Source of the DNA: Paracoccaceae bacterium
Lineage (GTDB): Bacteria > Pseudomonadota > Alphaproteobacteria > Rhodobacterales > Rhodobacteraceae
Reading direction: 5' to 3'
Length of the DNA: 36,871 bases
Assembly (NCBI GenBank): GCA_007693835.1
Contig: RECW01000247.1
Coordinates: 1-36,871 of the forward strand
The notes under the pieces: model-generated
Told to the model about the DNA's origin: nothing
Database searches by the model: none
The model's input: the letters and a program-made list of their open reading frames with translations, nothing else
Shown here: one piece after another, positions 1-7,549 of the stretch
Position numbering within the stretch: position 1 is the stretch's first letter
Layout of the letters: the number at the start of each line of letters is the position of its first letter
Program-made: the position numbers and the translations under genes

Positions 1-511
<511 letters not shown>

Positions 512-515
<4 letters not shown>

Positions 516-1543
516 GCCTCCGCCCTCCCTGCCCCGATCGGCTCGGCCTCTCCGGCCAGCCAGCAGGCTGCGACGCCGGCGGGAGTGGGCATGGGCGGCG
601 GCGTCTCGCGGCGACAACGCGCGAGGGCGTCGGGGCAGCGCGGATGGAAGGCGCAGCCGGGCGGGATGGCGTCGAGCCGCGGCATGGCCCCGGGTATCTG
701 GCGCAGCCGCGCGCCAGGCGCCGCGGCCGAGGGCGTCGAGGCCATGAGACCGCGGGTGTAGGGGTGGCGAGGGGCCGCGATCACCTCGCGCACCGGCCCG
801 ATCTCCGCCAGCCGGCCGGCGTAGAGCACCGCCACGCGGTCGGCGGTCTCGGCGATCACGCCCATGTCGTGGGTGATCAGCATCACCGCCGCCCCGCGCT
901 CGGCGCAGATCTCCTTCAGCACGTCGATGATCTGGGCCTGGACGGAGACGTCGAGCGCGGTGGTGGGCTCGTCGGCGATGACGAGTTCCGGTTCGGCCGC
1001 GAGCGCCAGCGCGATCACCACCCGCTGGCGCATGCCGCCGGAGAACTCGTGCGGATAGCTGTCGATGCGCCGGGCGGCGGCGGGGATGCCGACTTCCTCG
1101 AGCGCGGCCAGCGCGCGCCGGCGCGCCTCGGCGGCGGAGACCGGCAGATGCGCGGCGATGGTCTCGGCGATCTGGTCGCCGATGGGGATCAGCGGGTTGA
1201 GCGAGGTCAGCGGATCCTGGAACACCATGCCGACGCGCTTGCCGCGGATGCGGCGCATCTCGGCGGGCGGCAGGCGGTCGATGCGCCCGCCCCCGAGCAG
1301 GACCGCGCCCCCCGCGATCCGCCCCGGCGGATCGATCAGCCCGATCACCGCGGCGCCGGTCATCGACTTGCCGGCGCCGGACTCGCCGACGACGCCGAGG
1401 ATCTCGCCGCGCGCGATGTCGAACGAGACGCCGTCCACCGGCCGCACCACCCCCCGGCGCGACGGAATCTCGACCACCAGATCGCGCACCGAGAGGACCG
1501 GGGTCGTCCCGCCCTCCCGCCGCTCTCCGTCCGGCTGCGCCAT
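512..1543 (-). CDS. dppD: Dipeptide/oligopeptide ABC transporter ATP-binding protein DppD
   Basis: ATPase subunit of a peptide-type ABC importer, 343 residues, a usual length for the family. Motifs in order: Walker A GESGAGKS (53-60), Q-loop VFQDPLTSLNP (107-117), signature FSGGMRQR (167-174), Walker B LVIADEPTTALD (187-198), switch His in LITHD (222-226). The C-terminal oligo_HPY region begins at HPYTRG (260-265) and has four cysteines (297, 303, 310, 327), the arrangement linked in some DppD proteins to an iron-sulfur cluster. The ATG at 1543 is preferred because GAGGA lies 8 bases upstream; an in-frame ATG at 1564 is possible. Unlike the usual order, no permease or binding-protein gene lies upstream: the next gene is divergent. 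The membrane and substrate-binding subunits must be downstream of dppF or elsewhere. Confidence 0.93.
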
Positions 1544-1559
1544 GGCGCGATCCTCGATC

Positions 1560-1627
1560 CGCATCGGGCGCGTCCGCCCCGACCGATGCGACTGCGCGAT
1601 TTTCCCCGCAGGGTCAATCGGATTGAC
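1560..1627. promoter_or_regulatory. Candidate operator/promoter region between dppD and the methyltransferase gene
   Basis: The 225-base divergent spacer holds two inverted repeats. One is a 7-1-7 palindrome, GTCAATC-G-GATTGAC (1613-1627). Read on the minus strand its distal arm supplies TTGACC, a possible -35 box for dppD. The other is an 8-bp inverted repeat, CGCATCGG (1560-1567) and CCGATGCG (1583-1590), just upstream of the dppD start. No clear -10 box was found. A repressor site for the dpp operon is an inference; the regulator is unknown. Confidence 0.4.
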
Positions 1628-1768
1628 GCCGCGACGCGACGCCCCGGCGCGGCGGCTGCGGCGCGGCGGCCGGTTGCGGGGGTGGCCGCTCTGTGGCACG
1701 CGGCCCGCGAAGGCCGGGGCCGCCGGAAGGCCCGGACGCACTGACGGGGGGCGCTGGTGGAGCGGGCG

Positions 1769-2422
1769 ATGGGCGATTACGAGGCCGCGCGCGAGGCGAT
1801 GGTCGAGGGGCAGATCCGGCCGGCCGACGTGACGCGGCGCGACATCCAGGCGGCGATGCTGACGGTGCCGCGCGAACGGTTCGTGCCCGCCGAACTGCGC
1901 CCGATCGCCTACGCCGACGCGCAGCCGCGGCTGGGCGCCGGGCGGGTGCTGCTCGATCCGCGCACCTTCGCCAAGATGCTGGACGCCGCCGAACCGAAGC
2001 CCGACGACCTCGTGCTCGACGTCGGATGCGGCTACGGCTATTCGAGCATGGTGATCGCGCAGGTGGCGGCGGCGGTGATCGCGCTCGAGGAGAACGCCGA
2101 TCTCGCCGACCGCGCCGCCGCGCTGTTCGCCGAACTCGGCGCCGACACCGTCGCGCTGGAGCGCGGCCCGCTCGCCGACGGCGCGCCGGACGCCGGGCCC
2201 TTCGACGTGATCATGGTCGAGGGAGCCATCGAGACGCCGCCGGCCAGGCTGCTCGACCAGCTGAAGGACGGCGGGCGTCTCGTCGCCGTGTGGGCGGACG
2301 GCCCGGCGGGGCACGCCCGCCTTTACCGGCGCGCGGGGTCCGTGGTGTCTCACCGGCGGGTGTTCGACGCGCTCGCCCCGGTGTTGCCCGGTTTCGACGC
2401 GCCGAAAGGTTTCTCGTTCTAG
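1769..2422 (+). CDS. Protein-L-isoaspartate O-methyltransferase-like protein
   Basis: A class I SAM-dependent methyltransferase of the PCMT family, 217 residues. The SAM-binding motif I, DVGCGYG, is at 84-90, after the family's N-terminal region including VPRERFVP (33-40). Where authentic PIMT enzymes carry a Thr-Ile/Val-Ser segment before a proline, this protein reads RVLLDPRTF (59-67), so the conserved serine is absent and repair of isoaspartate is not assured. The ATG at 1769 is chosen because GGAG lies 6 bases upstream; a GTG at 1757 would add four residues. It precedes tolC by 75 bases on the same strand, an order I recall as common in Alphaproteobacteria, which suggests a role linked to the envelope or to secretion rather than general protein repair. 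Confidence 0.8.
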   Translation: MGDYEAAREAMVEGQIRPADVTRRDIQAAMLTVPRERFVPAELRPIAYADAQPRLGAGRVLLDPRTFAKMLDAAEPKPDDLVLDVGCGYGYSSMVIAQVAAAVIALEENADLADRAAALFAELGADTVALERGPLADGAPDAGPFDVIMVEGAIETPPARLLDQLKDGGRLVAVWADGPAGHARLYRRAGSVVSHRRVFDALAPVLPGFDAPKGFSF

Positions 2423-2497
2423 GCCGAGCGTTTCGTTGCGGCGGCGCGCGTCCACGCTAGGCTGCGCCCCAACAACGACCCACGAGGAGCAGGCCCG

Positions 2498-3916
2498 ATG
2501 ACAGGCATTCGACGCCTAGGACAGGCGTGCGCCATCGCATGCGCGCTCAGCCTCGCCGGCGGGGCGCAGGCGATGTCCCTCTCCGAGGCGATCGCCGCCG
2601 CCTACGAAAGCAATCCCGACCTTCTCGCCGCCCGCGCAAACCTGCGCGCCGCGGACGAGGCGGTGAACCAGGCGCGCGCCGGCTTGCGGCCGCGGGTCGA
2701 CGGCGCGGTGAGCTACGGGGCGCAGCGCACCGACGGCCGCGGCCGCCCGGCCGATTCGACGGACGCCTTCCGCGCCGGCCTCGACGCGACCCAGCCGCTC
2801 TATGACGGCGGGCGCACCCAGAACACCGTGCGCGCCCGCATCGCGAACGTCTCCGCGGCGCGCGCCCGGCTGGCCGCGCTCGAGCAGAACGTCACCCTCG
2901 ACGTGGTCAACGCCTATCTCGACATCCTCGCCGAGCAGGAGTTCGTGCGGCTGGCGCAGAACAACGTGCGCGTGATCAGCGAGCAGCTCCGCGCGGCGCA
3001 GGATCGGTTCGAGGTCGGCGAGGTGACCCGCACCGACGTCAGCCAGGCGCAGGCCCGTCTCGCCGAAGCCAACGCCAACCTCATCGTGACGCAGGGGCGG
3101 CTCGACCGCGCGCGCCAGGCGTTCGTGCGGGTCGTGGGCGCCGAGCCGCGCAACCTGACCCAACCGACCGTCACGCCCCCTCTCCCCGGCTCGATGAGCG
3201 ATGCGGTGACGATGGCCCTGGAGAACCATCCGCTCTCGATCGCGGCGCGCTTCGATGAAGCGGCGGCGTCGCGCGACATCCGCGCGCGGATCGGCGAGCT
3301 TCTGCCGACGGTGTCGCTCGGCGCCTCGGCCGACTACGGCGACAGCGTGTTCGACTCCGGCCGCAGGCTGCCGGGCGGCGGCCGCAGCGGCGCGGACCGG
3401 GACACGTCGCTGTCGGTGAACCTGCGCGCGGCGATCCCGCTGTATCAGGGCGGCGCGGAGTACAGCCGCGTGCGCGAGGCTCAGGCCCGCGCCAGCGCCG
3501 CCCGCGCCGAGCTGACCACCACGGCGCGGGAGCGCCAGAACCTCGCCGAGGCCGCGTGGACCGAGCTTCAGGTGGCTCGCGCCAACATCCGCGCCAACCG
3601 CGAACGGGTGGCGGCGGCGACCCTCGCCTTCGAAGGCGTGCGGGAGGAGGCCAACGTCGGCGCGCGGACGACGCTGGACGTGCTCGACGCCGAGCAGGAG
3701 GTGCTCGACGCCAGCGTTCGGCTGGTGGCGTCGGTCCGCGACGAGTTCATCGCGGCCTACAGCCTGCTGTCGGCGACAGGAGGGCTGACGACCGCCGCGC
3801 TCGACATTCCCGTCGACGTCTACGACCCCGACGTCAACTTCGACGCGAACGCCGCGCGGTTCATCGGTTTCGAACGGACCGAGGATACGGTATGGGAAGA
3901 ACTCTGGCGACCGTGA
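2498..3916 (+). CDS. tolC: TolC family outer membrane efflux protein
   Basis: Outer membrane channel subunit for type I secretion and tripartite efflux, 472 residues. A signal peptide is evident, with a likely cut after AQA (residues 23-25), and the mature protein opens with SLSEAIAAAYESNPDL, the usual start of TolC/OEP domains. Two homologous halves follow, each with long Ala/Arg/Glu-rich helices and a strand motif (PLYDGGRT in the first, PLYQGGAEY in the second). The second half carries the typical NVGARTTLDVLDAEQEVLDA segment near residues 386-405. GAGGAG precedes the ATG. No inner-membrane pump or fusion protein is adjacent, so it probably serves transporters encoded elsewhere. A small PopZ-like gene follows 22 bases later, probably in the same operon. 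Confidence 0.95.
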   Translation: MTGIRRLGQACAIACALSLAGGAQAMSLSEAIAAAYESNPDLLAARANLRAADEAVNQARAGLRPRVDGAVSYGAQRTDGRGRPADSTDAFRAGLDATQPLYDGGRTQNTVRARIANVSAARARLAALEQNVTLDVVNAYLDILAEQEFVRLAQNNVRVISEQLRAAQDRFEVGEVTRTDVSQAQARLAEANANLIVTQGRLDRARQAFVRVVGAEPRNLTQPTVTPPLPGSMSDAVTMALENHPLSIAARFDEAAASRDIRARIGELLPTVSLGASADYGDSVFDSGRRLPGGGRSGADRDTSLSVNLRAAIPLYQGGAEYSRVREAQARASAARAELTTTARERQNLAEAAWTELQVARANIRANRERVAAATLAFEGVREEANVGARTTLDVLDAEQEVLDASVRLVASVRDEFIAAYSLLSATGGLTTAALDIPVDVYDPDVNFDANAARFIGFERTEDTVWEELWRP

Positions 3917-3938
3917 GCCGGAGAGGGAGCCACGCGTC

Positions 3939-4295
3939 ATGACGGGCGACAAGCCGCCTTCGCCGCACGAGGACATGGCGGCGATCCTCGCCTCGATCCG
4001 CCGGATCGTGGCGGACGAGGACAAGCGGGCGACGCCGCCGCCTCTGCTGCAGGAGGACGTGCTGGAGTTGACGCCGGACATGCGGGTGCTCGACGCGCCC
4101 GCGGCGACCGCGCTCGACATCGAGACCGACGAGCTTGAGCTGTCGCTCGACGAAGCGCAGATCGCCGACATCGCGCGGGCGGTGCTGCGCGAGGAGTTCG
4201 CCGGCGACTTCGGCCGCGACCTCACGCGAAAGCTTCGGGTCCTCGTGCGCGAGGAAGTCGCTCAGGCCGTCGACGCGCTGAACGAGCGGCGCTGA
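3939..4295 (+). CDS. DUF2497 / PopZ-like protein
   Basis: A short acidic protein of 118 residues. The N-terminal segment DMAAILASIRRIVADED (12-28) closely resembles the first helix of PopZ-type polar organising proteins, which recruits partners in Caulobacter. A negatively charged, proline-containing linker follows (about 30-70). The C-terminal helices (72-118), including AQIADIARAVLREEF, resemble the oligomerisation region. It is shorter than Caulobacter PopZ (about 177 residues), mainly in the linker. It follows tolC by 22 bases with a GAGGGAG ribosome-binding site. In many Alphaproteobacteria, as I recall, valS comes next; here a convergent decarboxylase gene takes that place. Function as a polar scaffold is inferred from family resemblance only. 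Confidence 0.75.
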   Translation: MTGDKPPSPHEDMAAILASIRRIVADEDKRATPPPLLQEDVLELTPDMRVLDAPAATALDIETDELELSLDEAQIADIARAVLREEFAGDFGRDLTRKLRVLVREEVAQAVDALNERR

Positions 4296-4298
4296 CGC

Positions 4299-4319
4299 GG
4301 CGCGGCTCAGAGCCGCGCC
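4299..4319. terminator. GC-rich hairpin between convergent genes
   Basis: GGCGCGGCT (4299-4307), loop CAG, AGCCGCGCC (4311-4319): a perfect 9-bp stem between the stop codons of the PopZ-like gene and the convergent decarboxylase, overlapping the latter's stop. There is no T-tract on either side, so it may act as a bidirectional but weak intrinsic terminator or as an RNA 3'-end stabiliser. Confidence 0.5.
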
Positions 4320-5443
4320 ACGGTCTCCGTGCGCAACGACCCGTAGCCGTTGAACCCGGTCGCCGTCACCGAGCCGTAGGCGCCCATGCCTTCGAAGACG
4401 AGGTAGTCGTCTTCGGCGATCTCGACCGGCACGACGGGCTCGCCGGGCAGCCGGTCGAGCGAATCGCAGGTCGGGCCGAAAAGCACCGCGGGCCGCGTCG
4501 CGCCCGCGCGCGCGCGCCCGTCCGGCGCGACGACCCGGAAGGCGTGCGTCCGGGCGAGCACCGGGAACTCGTCGAGCGCGCCGTAGACGCCGTCGTTGAG
4601 GAACACCGCGCCGTCCTCGCGGACCAGCTTCACCTTCGCGGCGAGCGCCATGCAGGAGGCGACCATCGCGCGCCCCGGCTCGCAGACCAGCCGCGGGCCG
4701 TCGACGCCGAAGGCCGCGTCGCGCGCCGCGCCGATGGCGGCGAAGATCGCCTCGAGGTCGAAGGCCTCGCCGTAGAGCGTGGCGGGAAAGCCGCCGCCCA
4801 CGTTCAGCCGGTGCAGCGTGACGCCGGCCGCGGTCGCGATCAGCGCGGCCTCGCGGATGTAGGCGACCCACGCCTCGGCGCGCTCGCACTGGGTGCCCGG
4901 ATGGAACGTCAGGCTCGCGCGCCAGCCGAGCGCCGCGACGCGCCGCAGCAGGTCGGCCGCCTGCGCCGGATCGGCCCCGAACTTCGAGCCGAAGTCGTAG
5001 GCCGCCCCCGCCACCGGCAGGCGGAACCGCACCGACACCTCGATTTCGCGCCCGCCGGCGGCCGCTTCGAGCTTGGCGAGCTCCGCGAAGCTGTCCACCG
5101 CGAAGACACGCACGCCTTCGGCGAGCGCGAAGGCGATCTCGCCGCGCGACTTCACGGGGTTGTGATAGTGGAGCGCCGCGGCCGGCTCCAGCCGGCGGAT
5201 CAGCGCGATCTCGGCGGGAGAAGCCACGTCGAAAGCGCGCACCCCGGCCGCGATCAGCCCCATCACGACCGCCGGCTCGGCGTTCGCCTTCACGGCGTAG
5301 GTGACGAGACCGGGAAAGCCGGCGAGGAATCGGCGCGCCGTCCGCGTCAGCTCCGACGGCGCGAAGAACAGCGACGGCGCGTCGGGGCGCTCGGAAGAAA
5401 GGCAGTGCTCGGGCGTGCGCCAGATGGGGGCGATGGTCGTCAT
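4307..5443 (-). CDS. Type III PLP-dependent decarboxylase, ornithine decarboxylase type
   Basis: An alanine-racemase-fold decarboxylase, 378 residues, likely converting ornithine (or lysine) to putrescine (or cadaverine) in the cytoplasm. The PLP lysine is K52 in YAVKAN; HPG is at 181-183, the phosphate-binding GGGFP at 216-220, EPGR at 255-258, the catalytic Cys-Asp pair at C326-D327 (GPTCDS), and the late conserved tyrosine at Y356. Length and motifs match short bacterial ornithine decarboxylases rather than diaminopimelate decarboxylase. An AGGAG-type site lies 9 bases before the ATG. It is divergent from an Lrp/AsnC regulator across 145 bases, which suggests amino-acid-responsive control. 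Ornithine versus lysine specificity cannot be settled by reading. Confidence 0.88.
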   Translation of the reverse strand: MTTIAPIWRTPEHCLSSERPDAPSLFFAPSELTRTARRFLAGFPGLVTYAVKANAEPAVVMGLIAAGVRAFDVASPAEIALIRRLEPAAALHYHNPVKSRGEIAFALAEGVRVFAVDSFAELAKLEAAAGGREIEVSVRFRLPVAGAAYDFGSKFGADPAQAADLLRRVAALGWRASLTFHPGTQCERAEAWVAYIREAALIATAAGVTLHRLNVGGGFPATLYGEAFDLEAIFAAIGAARDAAFGVDGPRLVCEPGRAMVASCMALAAKVKLVREDGAVFLNDGVYGALDEFPVLARTHAFRVVAPDGRARAGATRPAVLFGPTCDSLDRLPGEPVVPVEIAEDDYLVFEGMGAYGSVTATGFNGYGSLRTETVARL

Positions 5444-5516
5444 CGGTCGGGGCTCCTTCTCCGAAGCGCTGATCGACGGGCGGCCAATCGCCCGGACGCA
5501 GGGTATAGCCGAACGG

Positions 5517-5547
5517 ATCGTCAGATGTGACCACTCATATCGTCAGA
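5517..5547. promoter_or_regulatory. Repeated 9-bp element in the decarboxylase/Lrp divergent promoter
   Basis: ATCGTCAGA occurs at 5517-5525 and exactly again at 5539-5547, 22 bases apart start to start (about two helical turns), in an AT-richer part of the 145-base divergent spacer. The sequence between the copies, ATGTGACCACTCAT, is an imperfect inverted repeat. This geometry fits co-operative binding on one DNA face by an Lrp/AsnC oligomer such as the adjacent gene product. A TATACC that could be a -10 for the decarboxylase lies at about 5502-5507 on the minus strand. Confidence 0.5.
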
Positions 5548-5588
5548 ACGCCGTCGATTTTGCGTCATTCCGCCGATAGAATTGCGAA

Positions 5589-6035
5589 ATGACCAGCGGA
5601 CAGCTCGACGACATCGACCACGCCCTGATTCGTTTCCTGCGGCGCGACGCGCGCACGCCCACCGCCGAACTCGCGCGCCGGCTCGGCGTGTCGCGCACCA
5701 CCGTGCAGGCGCGGCTGGAGCGGCTGGAGCGCTCCGGGGCCATCACCGGCTACACGATCCAGACAGGCGAGGGCTACGACCCCGGGGTGATCCGCGCGAC
5801 GGTGCTCATCCAGGTCGAGCCCCGCCGCACCGCATCGGTGGTCGGCGCGCTCGGCAAGATGCGCGAGGTGGAGGGGCTGTTCACCACCGCCGGCCGCTTC
5901 GACATGGCCATCCAGCTCGCCGCGCCCGGCACGCCGCAGCTCGACGCGGCGCTCGACCGGATCGGGGCGCTGGACGGCGTGCGGGGCATGGAGTCGCTGA
6001 TCCACCTCACCGCCAAGATCGACCGGCGGCGTTGA
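5589..6035 (+). CDS. Lrp/AsnC family transcriptional regulator
   Basis: A 148-residue feast/famine regulator. The N-terminal winged helix-turn-helix spans about residues 5-60 (LDDIDHALIRFLRRDARTP, then AELARRLGVSRTTVQARLERL). The C-terminal RAM/AsnC ligand-binding domain spans about 65-145. These proteins form dimers to octamers, bind amino acids through the RAM domain and often control their own gene and the divergent neighbour. The divergent ornithine-decarboxylase-type gene and the repeated 9-bp elements between them make local control of polyamine or amino-acid decarboxylation the most likely job; the ligand is unknown. Confidence 0.92.
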   Translation: MTSGQLDDIDHALIRFLRRDARTPTAELARRLGVSRTTVQARLERLERSGAITGYTIQTGEGYDPGVIRATVLIQVEPRRTASVVGALGKMREVEGLFTTAGRFDMAIQLAAPGTPQLDAALDRIGALDGVRGMESLIHLTAKIDRRR

Positions 6036-6099
6036 CGTTTCGATAACCGGAACCGCCGACCGTGCCGCGTCGGGGTGGACGGGACGGGAGGCGCCGCCG

Positions 6100-6849
6100 A
6101 TGATGCCGCCTACGGTCGTGAAGATGTTCCCGGGCGCCCAGGCCGCGACCCGCGCGCCGGCGACCGGGGCCCGCGCGGAGGCGGGGCCTGACGGACCGCG
6201 CGCCGCCCTCGTCAGGCCGCCCGCCGAACAGGCCGAGCGCCTCGGCGCCGCCGCAGACCGGCTGCGGCCGGGCAGCGTCGCCGCCGCCTACGGCGCCGCC
6301 GCGCCACGCGCGCCCGACCGGGAGGGGCGCCGGCTCGCCGACCGCCGGCTGCAAGGCATGATCGAGACGCTGGCGCGGCTTCTCGCGCTCGAGGCCGGGT
6401 TGCGGGACGCGCCGCTGCTCGTGGTCGCCGACGCCGAGGGCGGCGCCGCGGTCGCGCTGAACGGCGCGCCCTTGCGCCCCGCGGCGCTGCGGAGCGGACT
6501 GGCCCGGGAGGCCCTGACGGCGATCGCCCGGCGCTTCATCGGCGCCGACGAAGCCGCCTCCGGCGTGGTCTTCGGCGTCGGCGGCGGCGACGACCGGCTG
6601 GCCCTCGCCCCCGGCGCCGTCGCCGTGGCGCGGATCGGACCGGCGCTCGCCGAGACGGCGGACGCGGCGACGCTCATGCGCCCCGGTCAGGGCGCTCTGA
6701 TCGTGCGGTTTCCCGACGGTCGGCGGTTGACGACGACGGGGCTCGACGCGGCCCGATCCATGGCGCTGGTCTTCGCCGACGGGCGCAGCCTGTCGCTCTC
6801 CGACGCATCCCTCGCCGCCGAGCGCGCGGCCCTCGACGTCAAGCTCTGA
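6100..6849 (+). CDS. Hypothetical protein, Ala/Arg-rich N-terminus
   Basis: A 249-residue protein I do not recognise. GGGAGG lies 8 bases before the ATG (a second ATG follows at once), which supports translation. The first 85 residues are low-complexity, rich in Ala, Arg, Pro and Gly. The remainder looks folded: a helix (MIETLARLLALEAGLRD, about 87-103), alternating hydrophobic strands, a glycine-rich VVFGVGGGDDRL segment near 160, and a beta-hairpin-like end with RFPDGRRLTTTGLDAARS. No signal peptide, transmembrane segment or cysteine motif is evident. It lies 64 bases after the Lrp gene and converges on DUF1285 with an 8-base gap. It could be lineage-specific; an opposite-strand frame covers only its 5' part and lacks support. 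Confidence 0.6.
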   Translation: MMPPTVVKMFPGAQAATRAPATGARAEAGPDGPRAALVRPPAEQAERLGAAADRLRPGSVAAAYGAAAPRAPDREGRRLADRRLQGMIETLARLLALEAGLRDAPLLVVADAEGGAAVALNGAPLRPAALRSGLAREALTAIARRFIGADEAASGVVFGVGGGDDRLALAPGAVAVARIGPALAETADAATLMRPGQGALIVRFPDGRRLTTTGLDAARSMALVFADGRSLSLSDASLAAERAALDVKL

Positions 6850-6856
6850 CGACGCC

Positions 6857-7441
6857 TCACGCCGGCAGCTCCGCCGCGGGGATCACCGGGAAGAACGCGC
6901 CGCCCGAGGCGAGGCCGAACCACGGCTCGCCGTCGACAGGACGCGTCTCGCCGATCTCGACCAGCCGGTAAAAGGTTTTCCGGTCGATCAGCGCCTCAAG
7001 CCCGCGCCGGACGTGGACGTACGGCGAGGGCTCGCCGGTCTCGGGGTCACGGACGACGCGGATCGGGTTGTCGGGGCCCGCCGCCGTCTCGTCGCCGACG
7101 TTCGTCAGGAACACCAGACGGTCGCCCTCGCGGCGGAAGTCGACGGCGACGAACGGCGCGTCGTCCACGCGGATGCCCACCTTCTCGACGGGGGTCACGA
7201 GGAAATAGGCGTCGCCGTCCTTGCGCAGCACGCTCGCGAACAATCGCACCAGCGCCTCGCGACCGATCGGCGTGCCGAGGTAGAACCACGCGCCGTCGCG
7301 CGCGATCCGGATGTCGAGGTCGCCGCAGAACGGCGGGTCCCAGAGGTGCACCGGCGGCGGCCCCTTCTTCGCCGCCTGCGACGCGGCGGCCGCGAGGCTG
7401 TCGGCGGTGGGCTTCGACGCTTCTCGTTCGGGGTCTGGCAT
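6857..7441 (-). CDS. DUF1285 domain-containing protein
   Basis: A 194-residue cytoplasmic protein. It contains the family hallmark PPVHLWDPPFCGDLDIRI (about residues 29-46), then a GAWFYLGTPIGREALVRLF segment, a YFLVTPVEKVGIRVDDAPF segment and a C-terminal half with YVHVRRGLEALIDRKTFYRL. The family is conserved in Proteobacteria and has structures of unknown function. The start at 7441 is supported by GAGG 6 bases upstream. It is divergent from the moxR operon, separated by about 108 bases, an arrangement I recall in related bacteria. Its biochemical role is not known. Confidence 0.9.
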   Translation of the reverse strand: MPDPEREASKPTADSLAAAASQAAKKGPPPVHLWDPPFCGDLDIRIARDGAWFYLGTPIGREALVRLFASVLRKDGDAYFLVTPVEKVGIRVDDAPFVAVDFRREGDRLVFLTNVGDETAAGPDNPIRVVRDPETGEPSPYVHVRRGLEALIDRKTFYRLVEIGETRPVDGEPWFGLASGGAFFPVIPAAELPA

Positions 7442-7495
7442 TCTCGGCCTCGCGCTCCACTTCCGGAGTCGACAGGGTAGAGGAACCGCGTCAGT

Positions 7496-7522
7496 TTGAC
7501 ACGAGGCTGCACGCTAAGCGTG
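7496..7522 (+). promoter_or_regulatory. Candidate promoter/operator of the moxR operon
   Basis: A perfect TTGACA (7496-7501) lies 48 bases before the moxR ATG. Immediately downstream is a 6-1-6 inverted repeat, CACGCT-A-AGCGTG (7510-7522), sitting where the spacer and -10 would be. No good -10 match was found at the standard 16-18-base spacing, so either the promoter needs an activator or the inverted repeat is a regulator site overlapping the promoter. Confidence 0.45.
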
Positions 7523-7549
7523 TGTCTTTTCCGCATGAGGAGCCCGCCG

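Noticed and set aside
1544-2455. N-terminal extension of dppD to 2455.
   Set aside because: It runs antisense through the methyltransferase gene, has shadow-like composition, and the conserved ABC domain begins after the ATG at 1543 with its own ribosome-binding site.
6007-6354. Minus-strand frame over the 5' part of the hypothetical gene.
   Set aside because: No ribosome-binding site or family pattern; Gly/Arg-rich composition typical of a shadow frame.
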